Of a stretch of DNA of 64,000 nucleotides, positions 9,535 through 18,730 are shown piece after piece. The notes under the pieces are model-generated. The model had not been told where the DNA came from and searched no databases. It saw only the letters and a list, made by a program, of their open reading frames with translations. Source of the stretch: Bacillota bacterium. GTDB lineage: Bacteria; Bacillota; Clostridia; Tissierellales; Tissierellaceae. The stretch's first letter is position 1. The number at the start of each line of letters is the position of its first letter. A program made the translations under genes and the position numbers. Location of the stretch: the NCBI GenBank assembly GCA_023388495.1, contig JAEWGC010000046.1:1-64000 (forward strand), read 5' to 3'.

Positions 9535-10200
9535 ATGGGGTCAATGTTTGAATTTTTAGAGGTAGGTACAAAAATAGATATAATAAAATTAAACGATGCT
9601 GATTTAACTTTATATCCATCACAGGTCTTAGATATAATTAAACCTAAAGAGTTAATAATAAGTGGGCCCATTAAGAAGAGTGAGTTAGTTATTTTACATA
9701 AGGATGAAGAGATAAAAATATCATATAATGTAGAAAATAAAGGGAATTATTACTTTATCGCTAAAATTTTATCTAGAGATTATTCATCTGTTTATACCTT
9801 GAAAATTATAAGAGTGTCAGAAGTTAATAAAATTCAATTAAGAAATTATTATAGACTTCCTATTTCCTTGGACGTAAATAAGGAATATTTACTTTCTCAA
9901 GATGATAAAGTTAACAACCTAATTGAAACATGTGAATGTAAAGACATTTCAGGTGGAGGAATGAAGCTTTATTGTAATTATGAGCACAAAATAGGAGATA
10001 AGATAACTTGTTTATTTAGAATAGGAGATTCTCCCATAGAAGCTAAGGGGTTAATAACAAGAATAGAAGAAACAAATAGCTTAAATTATAAATATGGTCT
10101 TGGGGTTTCATTCTTAGAGATAAAGGAAGAAAAAAGAGATATAATAATTAAATATATTTTCGAACAGCAAAGAATCTTAAGATTAAAGGGAATGATATAG
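9535..10200 (+). CDS. PilZ-domain flagellar brake protein (YcgR/YpfA-like)
   Basis: This is probably a cyclic-di-GMP receptor that slows the motor. The 221-residue protein has an N-terminal YcgR-type domain (~1-100) and a C-terminal PilZ domain. The two c-di-GMP signatures are visible: an RxxxR motif in RNYYRLP (residues ~101-107), and D-x-S-x-x-G in CKDISGGGM. The SD AGAGGTGAT overlaps the flhG end. The gene lies between flhG and cheB, where many Clostridia carry the same gene. Binding is inferred from motifs. Confidence 0.9.
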   Translation: MGSMFEFLEVGTKIDIIKLNDADLTLYPSQVLDIIKPKELIISGPIKKSELVILHKDEEIKISYNVENKGNYYFIAKILSRDYSSVYTLKIIRVSEVNKIQLRNYYRLPISLDVNKEYLLSQDDKVNNLIETCECKDISGGGMKLYCNYEHKIGDKITCLFRIGDSPIEAKGLITRIEETNSLNYKYGLGVSFLEIKEEKRDIIIKYIFEQQRILRLKGMI

Positions 10201-11247
10201 ATGATAAAAGTTTTAATAGTAGATGATTCTGCTCTAATTAGAAAAATATTAACTGATATACTTATATCAGATAGTGAAATATCTGTTGTAGGTACTGCTA
10301 GAAACGGGCAAGAAGCTTTAGATAAAATGGAAGCGTTAAAACCAGATATAGTAACCCTAGATATTGAGATGCCCCTAATGGATGGATTGACAACTTTAAA
10401 GCATATTGTATCAAAATATAAATTACCTGTTATCATGATTAGTTCTTTAACATCAGAAGGTGCAGAGCTTACTTTGAAAGCCTTAGACGAAGGCGCAGTT
10501 GACTTTTTACCTAAGCCTACTAACATTTTTAGTTTAAGTCAATTTGATATTAAACGAGAAATTATAGAAAAGATTAAGGCTGGAGCAAGGGCAAATTCAT
10601 ATGCTAAAGAAACTGTAGAAAAATCAAAAATAACCAAAGTTCTTCAAAACAAACTCAATATAAAATACGAAAGATTTGACAATATTGTAGCTATAGGAAC
10701 TTCAACAGGTGGACCAAGAGCATTACAGGCATTAATTCCAGAATTACCTAGTGATATCAATGCCTCTATAGTTATAGTTCAACATATGCCACCTAAATTT
10801 ACTAAATCTTTGGCAGATAGATTAAATTCTATTTCAAATATTAAAATTAAAGAGGCTGAAGATGGCGACATATTATCAAGAGGGTGGGGGTACATTGCAC
10901 CAGGAGATTATCATATGACTGTAGTAAGAGAATCTAGTAATCTCGTAATAAGGTTAAACAAAGAACCACAAGTTATGGGCCTAAGACCAACTGTTGATAA
11001 ATTGATGGAGTCAGTTGCAAAAATTGATGGATATCTCAAGACAGGCATTATACTAACTGGTATGGGTTCTGATGGTACAAATGGTGTAGTTAAAATGAAA
11101 GAGTCGGGTAGTCTTACTATAGCACAGGATGAAGCAACTTCAATAGTGTATGGAATGCCTAAGTCGGCTATTGCTACAAATTGTATAGATATAATATTGC
11201 CTCTAAATAAAATTGCAAACGAAATAATAAAAAAGGTGGGGGTCTAG
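10201..11247 (+). CDS. cheB: Protein-glutamate methylesterase CheB
   Basis: CheB removes methyl groups from (and deamidates) chemoreceptors, giving adaptation; phosphorylation by CheA activates it. The 348-residue protein has an N-terminal receiver (VDDS at 8-10, phospho-acceptor Asp54 in VTLDIEMPLMDG). The esterase domain holds a Ser168-His195-Asp291 triad, read from GTSTGGPRAL, VQHMPP and TGMGSDG. The linker is ordinary. The start abuts the PilZ gene stop directly, and cheA follows after 2 bases. Confidence 0.97.
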   Translation: MIKVLIVDDSALIRKILTDILISDSEISVVGTARNGQEALDKMEALKPDIVTLDIEMPLMDGLTTLKHIVSKYKLPVIMISSLTSEGAELTLKALDEGAVDFLPKPTNIFSLSQFDIKREIIEKIKAGARANSYAKETVEKSKITKVLQNKLNIKYERFDNIVAIGTSTGGPRALQALIPELPSDINASIVIVQHMPPKFTKSLADRLNSISNIKIKEAEDGDILSRGWGYIAPGDYHMTVVRESSNLVIRLNKEPQVMGLRPTVDKLMESVAKIDGYLKTGIILTGMGSDGTNGVVKMKESGSLTIAQDEATSIVYGMPKSAIATNCIDIILPLNKIANEIIKKVGV

Positions 11248-11249
11248 CT

Positions 11250-13244
11250 ATGGATTTAGATATTAGCCAATATATAAATATATTTGTGGAGGAAGCAAAG
11301 GAACATCTGCAAAATATGAATGATGTTTTGTTAGAACTAGAAAAAAATCCTTCTCATTTAGGACATATAAATGAAATTTTTAGAGTGGCCCATACAATAA
11401 AAGGAATGTCCGGTACTATGGGATTTCATAATATGGCTAATTTAACACATGAAATGGAAAATGTTTTGCAAGCAGCGAGAAATAAAGACGTAGAGTTATC
11501 GGAAAGTATAATTGATATATTATTTGAGTGTTTTGATGCCTTAGATTCTTCAGTAAATCATATTACTGACCATGGCATAGAGGATAGTAATACTAATCAA
11601 AATTTAATAAGTAAATTAACAAATGTTTTAAACGAAGAAAAAAATGAGAAGCAGATGAATAATTCAGCTGTTGATTTGAAGATTGAAAAATTTGTATTTG
11701 AAGCAATTAATAAGGCAAAAAAAGATGGATTAAATACTTATAAGATAGATTTTAGTTTAAGTGAATCATGTATGTTAAAATCTGCTAGAGCTTTTATTAT
11801 ATTTAATACCTTAGAGACTTTTGGAGAGGTTGTTTATTCTAATCCATCTGTTGAAGATATAGAAGATGAAAAATTTGATTTAAAATTCTCAGTTATCTTA
11901 GTAAGCGATAATGATAAGTCGGTTATATTAAATGAATTAAAACAGATATCGGAAGTCGATGAAATCAATTTATCAAATTTTGAAGATAAGGATCCTTATG
12001 AAATATCAGAGACTAATGAATTGGAGACATATAATCCTAATCCCATAGCAGATGAACATAAAGATAAGACTGAAGCTACAACTCATACCCACGCTGGGAA
12101 AGTTGGGAAAACTGTTAGAGTAGATATCGATAGATTGGACAACCTAATGAATCTAGTTAGTGAGCTAATAATAATTAAAACCAGAATGGATGATCTAAGT
12201 GAAAAGTCTACTGGTGAAAATATGACGGAAGCTATCGAATATTTAGAAAGAATAACTACCAATCTTCATGACGCAGTAATGAAAGTTAGAATGGTTCCAA
12301 TTGAGAGAGTTTTCAATAGATTCCCAAGGTTAGTAAGGGATTTATCTAAAGAACTTGGAAAAGAAATAGAGCTAGAGATGAGTGGGGAAGAAACAGAAGT
12401 AGATAGGACTGTTATTGATGAAATTGGAGATCCTTTAATTCATATGATTAGGAACTCAATAGATCATGGAGTTGAACTACCTGCAGAAAGAATAAAGGTT
12501 GGAAAACCAGAGGTAGGTACAGTTATACTTAAATCATATCCAGATGGAAATAATGTAGTAATTGAAGTAGAAGATGATGGAAGAGGAATAGACCACAATT
12601 TAGTTAGGAAAAAAGCTGTTGAAAAAGGTTTATTAGATGAAAGAGAAGCTGAAAACTTATCGATAGAAGATAGTATCAATTTGCTTTTTAAACCTGGATT
12701 TAGTACATCTGATACTATATCTGACGTCTCAGGTAGGGGTGTTGGACTTGACGTTGTTAAAAGTAAAATTGAAGCAATAAATGGTAATATAGAAATTGAG
12801 AGTATAAAAGATAAAGGCACCAAGTTTATAATAAGAATTCCATTGACATTGGCTATTATTCAGGCATTACTAATAAAACTAAGTAATGAAATATACGCAA
12901 TTCCTTTGAGTTCTATTACAGAGATAATTAACATTTCTAATGATCAGATTAGAGATGTACAGGGACAAGAAATTGTCTTATATAGAGGAATGACTTTACC
13001 GATTATAAGATTAAAAACTATATTAGATGTGAAAGACAATGTAGAAAATGAAAATTTAGTTGTAGTTGTGGTTAAAAAAGGAGAGAAGCAAGCTGGCCTA
13101 ATAGTAGATAATTTAATAGGTCAACAGGAAATTGTCATAAAAAGTCTAGGGAAATATTTAAGTGGAATAAAATACCTATCTGGTGCTACGATCCTTGGTA
13201 ATGGTAATATTTCATTAATTCTAGATATTAATTCATTAATATAA
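11250..13244 (+). CDS. cheA: Chemotaxis histidine kinase CheA
   Basis: CheA is the receptor-coupled kinase that phosphorylates CheY and CheB. Domains in its 664 residues are HPt P1 with His48 in RVAHTIKGMSGTMGF, and a CheY-binding P2 (~145-235). Dimerisation P3 (~285-350) is followed by the ATPase P4 with N-box HMIRNSIDHG and G-boxes VEDDGRGID and DVSGRGVGLDVV. The CheW-like P5 domain lies at ~525-664. The start codon directly follows the cheB stop and the SD is GGTGGGGG. All catalytic elements appear intact. Confidence 0.98.
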   Translation: MDLDISQYINIFVEEAKEHLQNMNDVLLELEKNPSHLGHINEIFRVAHTIKGMSGTMGFHNMANLTHEMENVLQAARNKDVELSESIIDILFECFDALDSSVNHITDHGIEDSNTNQNLISKLTNVLNEEKNEKQMNNSAVDLKIEKFVFEAINKAKKDGLNTYKIDFSLSESCMLKSARAFIIFNTLETFGEVVYSNPSVEDIEDEKFDLKFSVILVSDNDKSVILNELKQISEVDEINLSNFEDKDPYEISETNELETYNPNPIADEHKDKTEATTHTHAGKVGKTVRVDIDRLDNLMNLVSELIIIKTRMDDLSEKSTGENMTEAIEYLERITTNLHDAVMKVRMVPIERVFNRFPRLVRDLSKELGKEIELEMSGEETEVDRTVIDEIGDPLIHMIRNSIDHGVELPAERIKVGKPEVGTVILKSYPDGNNVVIEVEDDGRGIDHNLVRKKAVEKGLLDEREAENLSIEDSINLLFKPGFSTSDTISDVSGRGVGLDVVKSKIEAINGNIEIESIKDKGTKFIIRIPLTLAIIQALLIKLSNEIYAIPLSSITEIINISNDQIRDVQGQEIVLYRGMTLPIIRLKTILDVKDNVENENLVVVVVKKGEKQAGLIVDNLIGQQEIVIKSLGKYLSGIKYLSGATILGNGNISLILDINSLI

Positions 13245-13257
13245 GGGGGGGAGTCAG

Positions 13258-13689
13258 ATGTCTGATGTGATAGATAATAAATATGTAGTATTTAAGTTAG
13301 GTAAAGAATATTATGGAATTCCTATTAATAAAGTAATTTCAATAGAAAAGATGGAGGCCTCAACTAGAATACCAAATGGGCCTAAATATGTAAAAGGTGT
13401 TATCAATTTAAGAGGAGAAGTTATTACTCTAATTGATTTAAGGTTAAAGCTTAATATGGAACCAAAAGAAATAGATAATAATTCTCGTATTCTAGTTGTT
13501 TCAAACGATGATATTGTGGCAGGATTAATAGTTGATTCATCATCTGAAGTTATTGAAATATATAAGGAAAACATTGATAATCCACCTACATCTTCTGAAA
13601 ATGAATATTTATCATATATACATGGGATTGGGAAAGTTAAAGATAAATTGATAATTTTACCAGACTTATGTAAAATCCTTGAATATTAG
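13258..13689 (+). CDS. cheW: Chemotaxis coupling protein CheW
   Basis: CheW bridges chemoreceptors and CheA in signalling arrays. The 143-residue protein is a single CheW domain with the typical YGIPINKVISIEKM and IPNGPKYVKGVINLRGEVITLIDLR blocks. A run of G residues (GGGGGGAG) precedes the ATG by about 7 bases. It lies between cheA and cheC, and no other CheW-domain gene except cheA P5 is in the window. Confidence 0.97.
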   Translation: MSDVIDNKYVVFKLGKEYYGIPINKVISIEKMEASTRIPNGPKYVKGVINLRGEVITLIDLRLKLNMEPKEIDNNSRILVVSNDDIVAGLIVDSSSEVIEIYKENIDNPPTSSENEYLSYIHGIGKVKDKLIILPDLCKILEY

Positions 13690-13701
13690 AGGTGTAATAA
13701 C

Positions 13702-14316
13702 ATGACAATAAATGTTGATAATTTGAATAGTTTTATGATAGACGTACTTAAAGAGTTAGGGAATATTGGGGCTGGAAATGCTGCTACAGCATTGGCTAGT
13801 ATGATATCTAAGAAGGTTGATATGGATGTGCCTAATGTTCGTATTATGGAATTTAAGGATGTGGCCCAAATATTAGGAGGCGAAGAAAATCAAGTTATAG
13901 GAATTTATTTTGAGTTAACAGAAGATATAGTTGGTAATATGATGTTTGCTTTAGATATTAATTCCGCTATAAATCTAGTGAGTATATTATATGATCGAGA
14001 TAAGGGAGTTAAAGAACTTGATGAGATGGATATATCTGCAATATCAGAATTAGGCAATATTATTGCTTCATCATATGCCAATTCATTATCTTCTCTTACG
14101 GGACTTAAAATGTTTATCTCTGTTCCATCAATTTCAATTGATATGGCAGGTGCCATACTTAGCGTACCTGCCATCCAATATGGCCATGTTTCAGATCATG
14201 CTTTAATGATAGAAACAGTTTTTGAAGAAGAGCAAAATTTAGTTGTCGGAAACTTATTTTTCCTTCCAAATCTATCTTCTTTCGATAAAATACTAATGGC
14301 GTTAGGGGTAAGATAG
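13702..14316 (+). CDS. cheC: CheY-P phosphatase CheC
   Basis: CheC dephosphorylates CheY-P and binds CheD, closing a feedback loop on the receptors. The 204-residue protein has two active-site helices with ExxN motifs: LKELGNIGAGNAATALA near residue 15 and ISELGNIIASSYANSLS near residue 116. Both motifs are complete. The distance to cheD is one base, fitting the CheC-CheD pair. It shares the fold of the FliY and FliM middle domains but lacks the FliN domain. Confidence 0.96.
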   Translation: MTINVDNLNSFMIDVLKELGNIGAGNAATALASMISKKVDMDVPNVRIMEFKDVAQILGGEENQVIGIYFELTEDIVGNMMFALDINSAINLVSILYDRDKGVKELDEMDISAISELGNIIASSYANSLSSLTGLKMFISVPSISIDMAGAILSVPAIQYGHVSDHALMIETVFEEEQNLVVGNLFFLPNLSSFDKILMALGVR

Positions 14317-14317
14317 G

Positions 14318-14806
14318 ATGAATGCTATAACTATAAAAGTTGGGATGGCTGATCTAAACGTAACCAAATCCCCTAATTTCTTAACAACGTTGGGATTAGG
14401 TTCTTGTGTTGGGATTACTTTATATGATAAAGTTAATAAAGTTGCTGGGTTAGCTCATATTATGTTGCCATCTAGTAAAGAAATAAAAAATAACGAGAAT
14501 AAAGCTAAGTTTGCAGATACTGGAATTGAAGAATTAATAGATAGTATGACAAAGATTGGTGGCAATAAAAGTAATTTTGTAGCTAAAATAGTTGGGGGTT
14601 CACAGATGTTTAGCTTTAACTCAAACAATGATATTTTAAAGATTGGCGAAAGAAATGTGATTGCTACCAAGACAAAGTTGAAAGAATTAAATATAAAAAT
14701 TATTTCAGAAGATACCGGAGGAAATTTTGGTAGAACTATAATATTAAATTCTACTGATGGCTCATTGCAAGTCAGAACTATTGGCCATGGAGAAAAAACA
14801 ATTTAA
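14318..14806 (+). CDS. cheD: Chemoreceptor glutamine deamidase CheD
   Basis: CheD deamidates specific glutamines on chemoreceptors and partners CheC. The 162-residue sequence shows the catalytic set Cys30 (LGSCVGI), His47 (GLAHIMLP) and Thr24, each offset by three from the characterised Thermotoga enzyme (Cys27/His44/Thr21). The later block KIVGGSQMF is typical of the family. It follows cheC almost without a gap and precedes sigD. Confidence 0.96.
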   Translation: MNAITIKVGMADLNVTKSPNFLTTLGLGSCVGITLYDKVNKVAGLAHIMLPSSKEIKNNENKAKFADTGIEELIDSMTKIGGNKSNFVAKIVGGSQMFSFNSNNDILKIGERNVIATKTKLKELNIKIISEDTGGNFGRTIILNSTDGSLQVRTIGHGEKTI

Positions 14807-14826
14807 TTTCCATGGAGGGAAATATA

Positions 14827-15576
14827 ATGAATGTTGAAAACCTATGGATAAAATATATTGATACCAAGGATAAAGAATTAAAGAAAACTTTAATAGAAAA
14901 TTATATAAGTCTAGTCAAAATTGTGGCGGGGCGAATGTATAATTTCTACGGAAGTAAAATTGAATATGATGATTTATTGGGATATGGTGTACTAGGTCTT
15001 ATAGATAGTATCGATAAATTTGATATAACTAAAAATATTAAATTTGAGACATATGCTCAAATAAGAATAAAAGGTGCTATAATTGATAACATTCGAAAAC
15101 TAGATTGGATACCAAGATCACTAAGAAAAAAGTCTAAGGATATTCAAAACGCAATATTTTTTCTTGAAAACAAGTTAGGAAGAAGCCCGACAAACGAGGA
15201 AATTGCTGCTTATTTAGAAATATCATTAAAAGAATTAGATTTACTGTTATCGGATATATCTACTTTTAATGTTTCTTCTTTAGAAGAAGTATTATTGACA
15301 AATGGGGATTATTCCTTTGAAACTCAACAAGACATGGGAACACCAGAGGAGATTTATAATAGAAAAGAAATAAAGAGAATTCTATCAGTTGGTATTGATA
15401 AATTAAATAAAAATGAAAGATTAGTGATTTCTTTATATTATTATGAGGAATTAACCTATAAAGAAATAGGTCATATTATGGAGTTATCAGAATCTAGAAT
15501 TTCACAGATACACAGCAAGGCTATTTTAAAGATTAAAAATTTTTTAGAAAAAGAAGGTATAGTTAAAGAAGCCTAG
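14827..15576 (+). CDS. sigD: Flagellar/motility RNA polymerase sigma factor SigD (FliA family)
   Basis: Sigma-28 type factor that transcribes late flagellar and chemotaxis genes. At 249 residues, region 2 contains YDDLLGYGVLGLIDSIDKFD and FETYAQIRIKGAIIDNIRKLDW. Region 3 starts near RSLRKKSKDI, and region 4 ends in the helix-turn-helix LTYKEIGHIMELSESRISQIHS. The ATG at 14827 was chosen since GGAGGGA (14814-14820) lies six bases upstream; an ATG at 14812 overlaps that SD. Its location near the operon's 3' end matches B. subtilis, where this position affects its expression level. Confidence 0.96.
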   Translation: MNVENLWIKYIDTKDKELKKTLIENYISLVKIVAGRMYNFYGSKIEYDDLLGYGVLGLIDSIDKFDITKNIKFETYAQIRIKGAIIDNIRKLDWIPRSLRKKSKDIQNAIFFLENKLGRSPTNEEIAAYLEISLKELDLLLSDISTFNVSSLEEVLLTNGDYSFETQQDMGTPEEIYNRKEIKRILSVGIDKLNKNERLVISLYYYEELTYKEIGHIMELSESRISQIHSKAILKIKNFLEKEGIVKEA

Positions 15577-15586
15577 GGGGTGGAGT

Positions 15587-16960
15587 ATGTATAATATTAG
15601 TAATGATATAATACTTGAAACTAGCAATGATGGACTATATGGTTATATTACTCTATTAAAAGACGAAAATGAAATACAACTTGATAACAAAGACTTATTA
15701 AATAAAATAAAAGAATATATTAAATATGGACTAAAAGAAGATTTTCTTAGAAATATTTTGGATCATAAAATTGCTGGAGAAAAATATTGTATTGCCGAAG
15801 GGAAAAGGCCAGTACCTGGAAAAGATGGAAGTATAAGATATTATTTTGATATGGCAAAACCATTACTACCTAAATTGAATAATGATGGAACGGTGGACTA
15901 TAGGGAACTAGATGCTATTAATACAGTAAATAAGGATGAAATTTTAGCAGAACTTATACCTCCTACTGATGGTGAGAATGGAATAAAGGTTAATGGTGAT
16001 ATAATACCATTTGCAAAAGGTAGAATCCCCAAATTCAAGTTTGGAAAAAATGTAAGACTATCTACTGATGGTGTATTTTTACAATCTGAAATTAATGGAT
16101 TGGTTGAATTTAAAGATAATAAGGTAAGTGTTTCAGAGATATTAATCATGGAGAATATTGATAATAGTACAGGAAATATCAATTTTAATGGAAACGTAAT
16201 TGTAAATAAGGATATTCTCAATGGATTTACATTGAAGGCTGAGGGGGCTGTAGAGGTAAAAGGTGCAGTAGAAGGTGGGTTGATTGAATCTAATGGAGAT
16301 GTTCTAATTCGTCAAGGAATTCAAGGCTATAATAGATTAACAATTAATACTAAGGGGAATTTATCTGCTAAGTTTATTGAAAATTCTGTTGTTAGTTCTG
16401 GAGCAAATATAACAGCAGAAGCCATTATGCATAGCAATGTTTCATCTAAAGCTAATATCCTTGTTCTTGGGAAAAAGGGATTGATAGTTGGAGGGGTTTG
16501 TAGAGCTAAATATGAAATTATAGCTAGAGTAATTGGTTCTACAATGGCAACTACTACTGTATTAGAAGTAGGAATTGATCCAGATATTAAACAGAGGTAT
16601 GATGAAATAAGTGATGTATTAAAAACCGATAAGGAGAATTTAGAAAGAATAAATCAATCATTGAAAGTATTAGAAGTATTAAAAAGATCTAATAAACTAG
16701 ATAGTAGAAAAGAAGAGCTATACAATGATCTTAACAAAGCACAAATGTCTATTAGTTTAAAAATTAGTAAAATGGATAGGGAATTAAATGAAATTAAAAG
16801 TCAGATGAATGCTTTATCTAAGGGTAAGATAAAAGTCGCCGAAACTATTTATCCAGGGGTTAAAATTATTATAGGAAATAGTTTTATGTACATACGAGAT
16901 GAAATGAAAAGATGTACATTTTATGAAGATAGTGGAGATATAAGGGTTGGACCATATTAA
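15587..16960 (+). CDS. fapA: FapA (DUF342) family protein
   Basis: A FapA/DUF342 family protein of 457 residues. The N-terminal ~170 residues include the family stretch EGKRPVPGKDGSI. A right-handed beta-helix-like region (~170-330) is rich in repeated V/I-x-G turns (GAVEVKGAVEGG, IESNGDVLIRQG). A coiled-coil segment follows at ~345-420, ending in IYPGVKIIIGN. Members are linked to flagellar placement or membrane recruitment in Vibrio, and clostridial copies sit after sigD as here. The role in this organism is inferred only from location. Confidence 0.85.
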   Translation: MYNISNDIILETSNDGLYGYITLLKDENEIQLDNKDLLNKIKEYIKYGLKEDFLRNILDHKIAGEKYCIAEGKRPVPGKDGSIRYYFDMAKPLLPKLNNDGTVDYRELDAINTVNKDEILAELIPPTDGENGIKVNGDIIPFAKGRIPKFKFGKNVRLSTDGVFLQSEINGLVEFKDNKVSVSEILIMENIDNSTGNINFNGNVIVNKDILNGFTLKAEGAVEVKGAVEGGLIESNGDVLIRQGIQGYNRLTINTKGNLSAKFIENSVVSSGANITAEAIMHSNVSSKANILVLGKKGLIVGGVCRAKYEIIARVIGSTMATTTVLEVGIDPDIKQRYDEISDVLKTDKENLERINQSLKVLEVLKRSNKLDSRKEELYNDLNKAQMSISLKISKMDRELNEIKSQMNALSKGKIKVAETIYPGVKIIIGNSFMYIRDEMKRCTFYEDSGDIRVGPY

Positions 16961-16971
16961 GAGGTGATACT

Positions 16972-17277
16972 GTGTCTATTAGACCTATTGATTATAACGT
17001 TATGCTTCCAAAAACTCAGGATATATCAAGTTCAAAACATATAGAAGGTATAAAAAATAGAAATATTGTAGAAAGTGGATTTATTCAGCAAGAAAAAATT
17101 ATAAACAAAAATAAAAAGAAGGTTATGGATACAGAAAAGGGAACTAGATCTAAGAATATTGGTGAAAACAAATCAAAGAAAGAAGGTAGCTCACAGAACA
17201 AGAAACGTAAGGGCTCTAAACAATCTCTTAATAAAGAAGATAAAAATATAGGTAGTAATATTGATATACGCATATAA
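16972..17277 (+). CDS. Small basic protein of the sigD-fapA locus, function unknown
   Basis: I do not recognise a named family. The 101-residue product starts at a GTG preceded by GAGGTGATA. The N-terminus, MSIRPIDYNVMLPKTQDIS, looks ordered. The middle (~55-95) is very Lys/Ser/Asn-rich and probably disordered, and the extreme C-terminus is IDIRI. It has no signal peptide or membrane segment. Tight spacing (11 bases after fapA, 12 before the SwrB-like gene) and a good SD support real translation. I recall similar short proteins with this N-terminus at the same locus in other Clostridia, so it is probably a conserved motility accessory. Confidence 0.7.
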   Translation: MSIRPIDYNVMLPKTQDISSSKHIEGIKNRNIVESGFIQQEKIINKNKKKVMDTEKGTRSKNIGENKSKKEGSSQNKKRKGSKQSLNKEDKNIGSNIDIRI

Positions 17278-17289
17278 TAGAGGTGTACA

Positions 17290-17727
17290 ATGATAAATAT
17301 AGCTTTAAATATAATAGGGTCAATTCTTATTATTTATTCAATTTTTATAATAAGAAGAGATTTGTCAACTCGAGAAACAGCAATTAATGACTTAAGTTCT
17401 ATGGAAGAAAGAATGAAGGAATATTATAATCTTACTGAAGAAATAGTTGAAGAATTTGATGAAATAATCCATTCTAAATTGGAAAAGATATATAAGGAAA
17501 ATGATAAGTTTCATAATAATAAATTGTATAATCTAAGTATTAATGAAAATAATTCTATAGATAAGGATAATCTTAATAATACTAATACAAATTTAAACTT
17601 ATTTCATAATAAAGTTATAGAATTGAGAAAGATTGGATTAACAAATGAGGAAATTGCAAAAAAGTTAAATAAGGGTGTTAGAGAAATAGAAATTATTTTA
17701 AAAATGTATTGGGATAAAAAGGCATAA
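17290..17727 (+). CDS. SwrB/YlxL-like membrane protein (DUF6115 type)
   Basis: Last gene of the fla/che operon, in the position of B. subtilis swrB (ylxL), which promotes flagellar export activation. The 145-residue product has one N-terminal membrane helix (~3-22), a charged helical middle, and a C-terminal segment IELRKIGLTNEEIAKKLNKGVREIEIILKMYW. That segment is the helix-turn-helix-like end seen in SwrB/DUF6115 proteins. Overall similarity outside that motif is low, so the call rests on topology, C-terminal motif and position. Confidence 0.75.
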   Translation: MINIALNIIGSILIIYSIFIIRRDLSTRETAINDLSSMEERMKEYYNLTEEIVEEFDEIIHSKLEKIYKENDKFHNNKLYNLSINENNSIDKDNLNNTNTNLNLFHNKVIELRKIGLTNEEIAKKLNKGVREIEIILKMYWDKKA

Positions 17728-17821
17728 ATTGAAGAATTGATATATTTAGGAAAGTTTATATTGGGGTAAAATAGAGCTTTTCTATGAGTTATAAAAAACA
17801 GACAAATTTATACAAAAATGA

Positions 17822-17850
17822 TTGCTTTAAAATTAATGGTATGTTATACT
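17822..17850 (+). promoter_or_regulatory. Sigma-A promoter for rpsB-tsf
   Basis: TTGCTT (17822-17827), 17-base spacer, TATACT (17845-17850), placed after the end of the fla/che operon and 100 bases before rpsB. The expected start of transcription is near 17857, just upstream of the leader hairpin. Confidence 0.75.
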
Positions 17851-17876
17851 ACTATAGTGATTACACACGTTTCCTG

Positions 17877-17911
17877 ACGTCAAAGGCAGTGCCAAATGGT
17901 TCCTTTGATGT
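17877..17911 (+). promoter_or_regulatory. rpsB mRNA leader hairpin, probable S2 autoregulatory element
   Basis: Ten bases ACGTCAAAGG (17877-17886) pair with CCTTTGATGT (17902-17911), with one G-U pair. They enclose a 15-base loop that can form a short inner CC/GG pairing. The element sits between a strong promoter and rpsB and ends 26 bases before the SD GGAGGTG. Leaders ahead of rpsB are known S2-binding sites in several bacteria. I infer that role here from location and structure. Confidence 0.6.
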
Positions 17912-17950
17912 ATGAAGGGAATGGAGGAAAAAAACTTGGAGGTGAATAGT

Positions 17951-18658
17951 ATGTCAGTAATTACAATGAAAGGTTTATTAGAAGCAGGAGTTCATTTTGG
18001 ACATCAAACAAGAAGATGGAATCCAAAAATGGCACAGTATATTTTTACTGAAAGAAATGGAATCTACATTATTGACTTACAAAAAACAGTTAAGAAAGTA
18101 GAGGAAGCTTACGCTTTTATTAAGGAAGCTGTTCAAGATGGCGGCGAAGTGTTATTTGTAGGTACAAAAAAACAAGCTCAGGAAGCTATTGAAAGCGAAG
18201 CAAAAAGATGCAACATGCACTTTGTAAATCAAAGATGGCTTGGTGGTATGTTAACAAACTATAAAACCATCAGAAATAGAGTTGATAGACTTCACGAATT
18301 AGTTAAAATGGAAGAAGATGGCATCTTCGAATTATTACCTAAGAAAGAAGTTATTAAATTAAGACATGAAGCAGAAAGATTAGAAAAATTCCTTGGTGGA
18401 ATTAAAAATATGAATAGAATACCAGATGTTCTATTTGTTGTAGATCCAAGAAAAGAAAGAATAGCTGTAAAAGAAGCTCAAATTCTTGGAATTCCTGTTG
18501 TTGCTATAGTAGATACTAACTGTGATCCAGATGAAGTTGATTATGTGATTCCTGGTAACGACGATGCAATAAGAGCTGTAAAATTATTAACAGAAACTAT
18601 GGCTAACGCTGTTTTAGAAGGAAAACAAGGTGAACAAATAGAAAGTACACAAGAGTAA
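17951..18658 (+). CDS. rpsB: 30S ribosomal protein S2
   Basis: Structural protein of the small ribosomal subunit. From the ATG at 17951 it is 235 residues and begins MSVITMKGLLEAGVHFGHQTRRWNPKM, split here as MSVITMKGLLEAG then VHFGHQTRRWNPKM. That is the standard S2 N-terminus. Later blocks are GTKKQAQ and VNQRWLGGMLTN, then PDVLFVVDPRKE and VAIVDTNCDPD. GGAGGTG lies six bases before the ATG. An in-frame upstream ATG at 17912 lies inside the leader and is disregarded. Confidence 0.98.
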   Translation: MSVITMKGLLEAGVHFGHQTRRWNPKMAQYIFTERNGIYIIDLQKTVKKVEEAYAFIKEAVQDGGEVLFVGTKKQAQEAIESEAKRCNMHFVNQRWLGGMLTNYKTIRNRVDRLHELVKMEEDGIFELLPKKEVIKLRHEAERLEKFLGGIKNMNRIPDVLFVVDPRKERIAVKEAQILGIPVVAIVDTNCDPDEVDYVIPGNDDAIRAVKLLTETMANAVLEGKQGEQIESTQE

Positions 18659-18665
18659 ATAAAAG

Positions 18666-18710
18666 GGTAAGGGTTTAAAAGGGTTTTTCCCTTCTACTCT
18701 TACCATTTTT
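18666..18710 (+). terminator. Hairpin between rpsB and tsf (partial terminator/attenuator)
   Basis: GGTAAG (18666-18671) pairs with CTTACC (18699-18704) around an inner AGGG/CCCT stem with a T5 loop; a short run of five T follows. The T-run is weak and tsf lacks its own evident promoter, so partial termination or transcript processing is more likely than a full stop. Confidence 0.5.
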
Positions 18711-18730
18711 AACAATATAGGAGGGATAGG

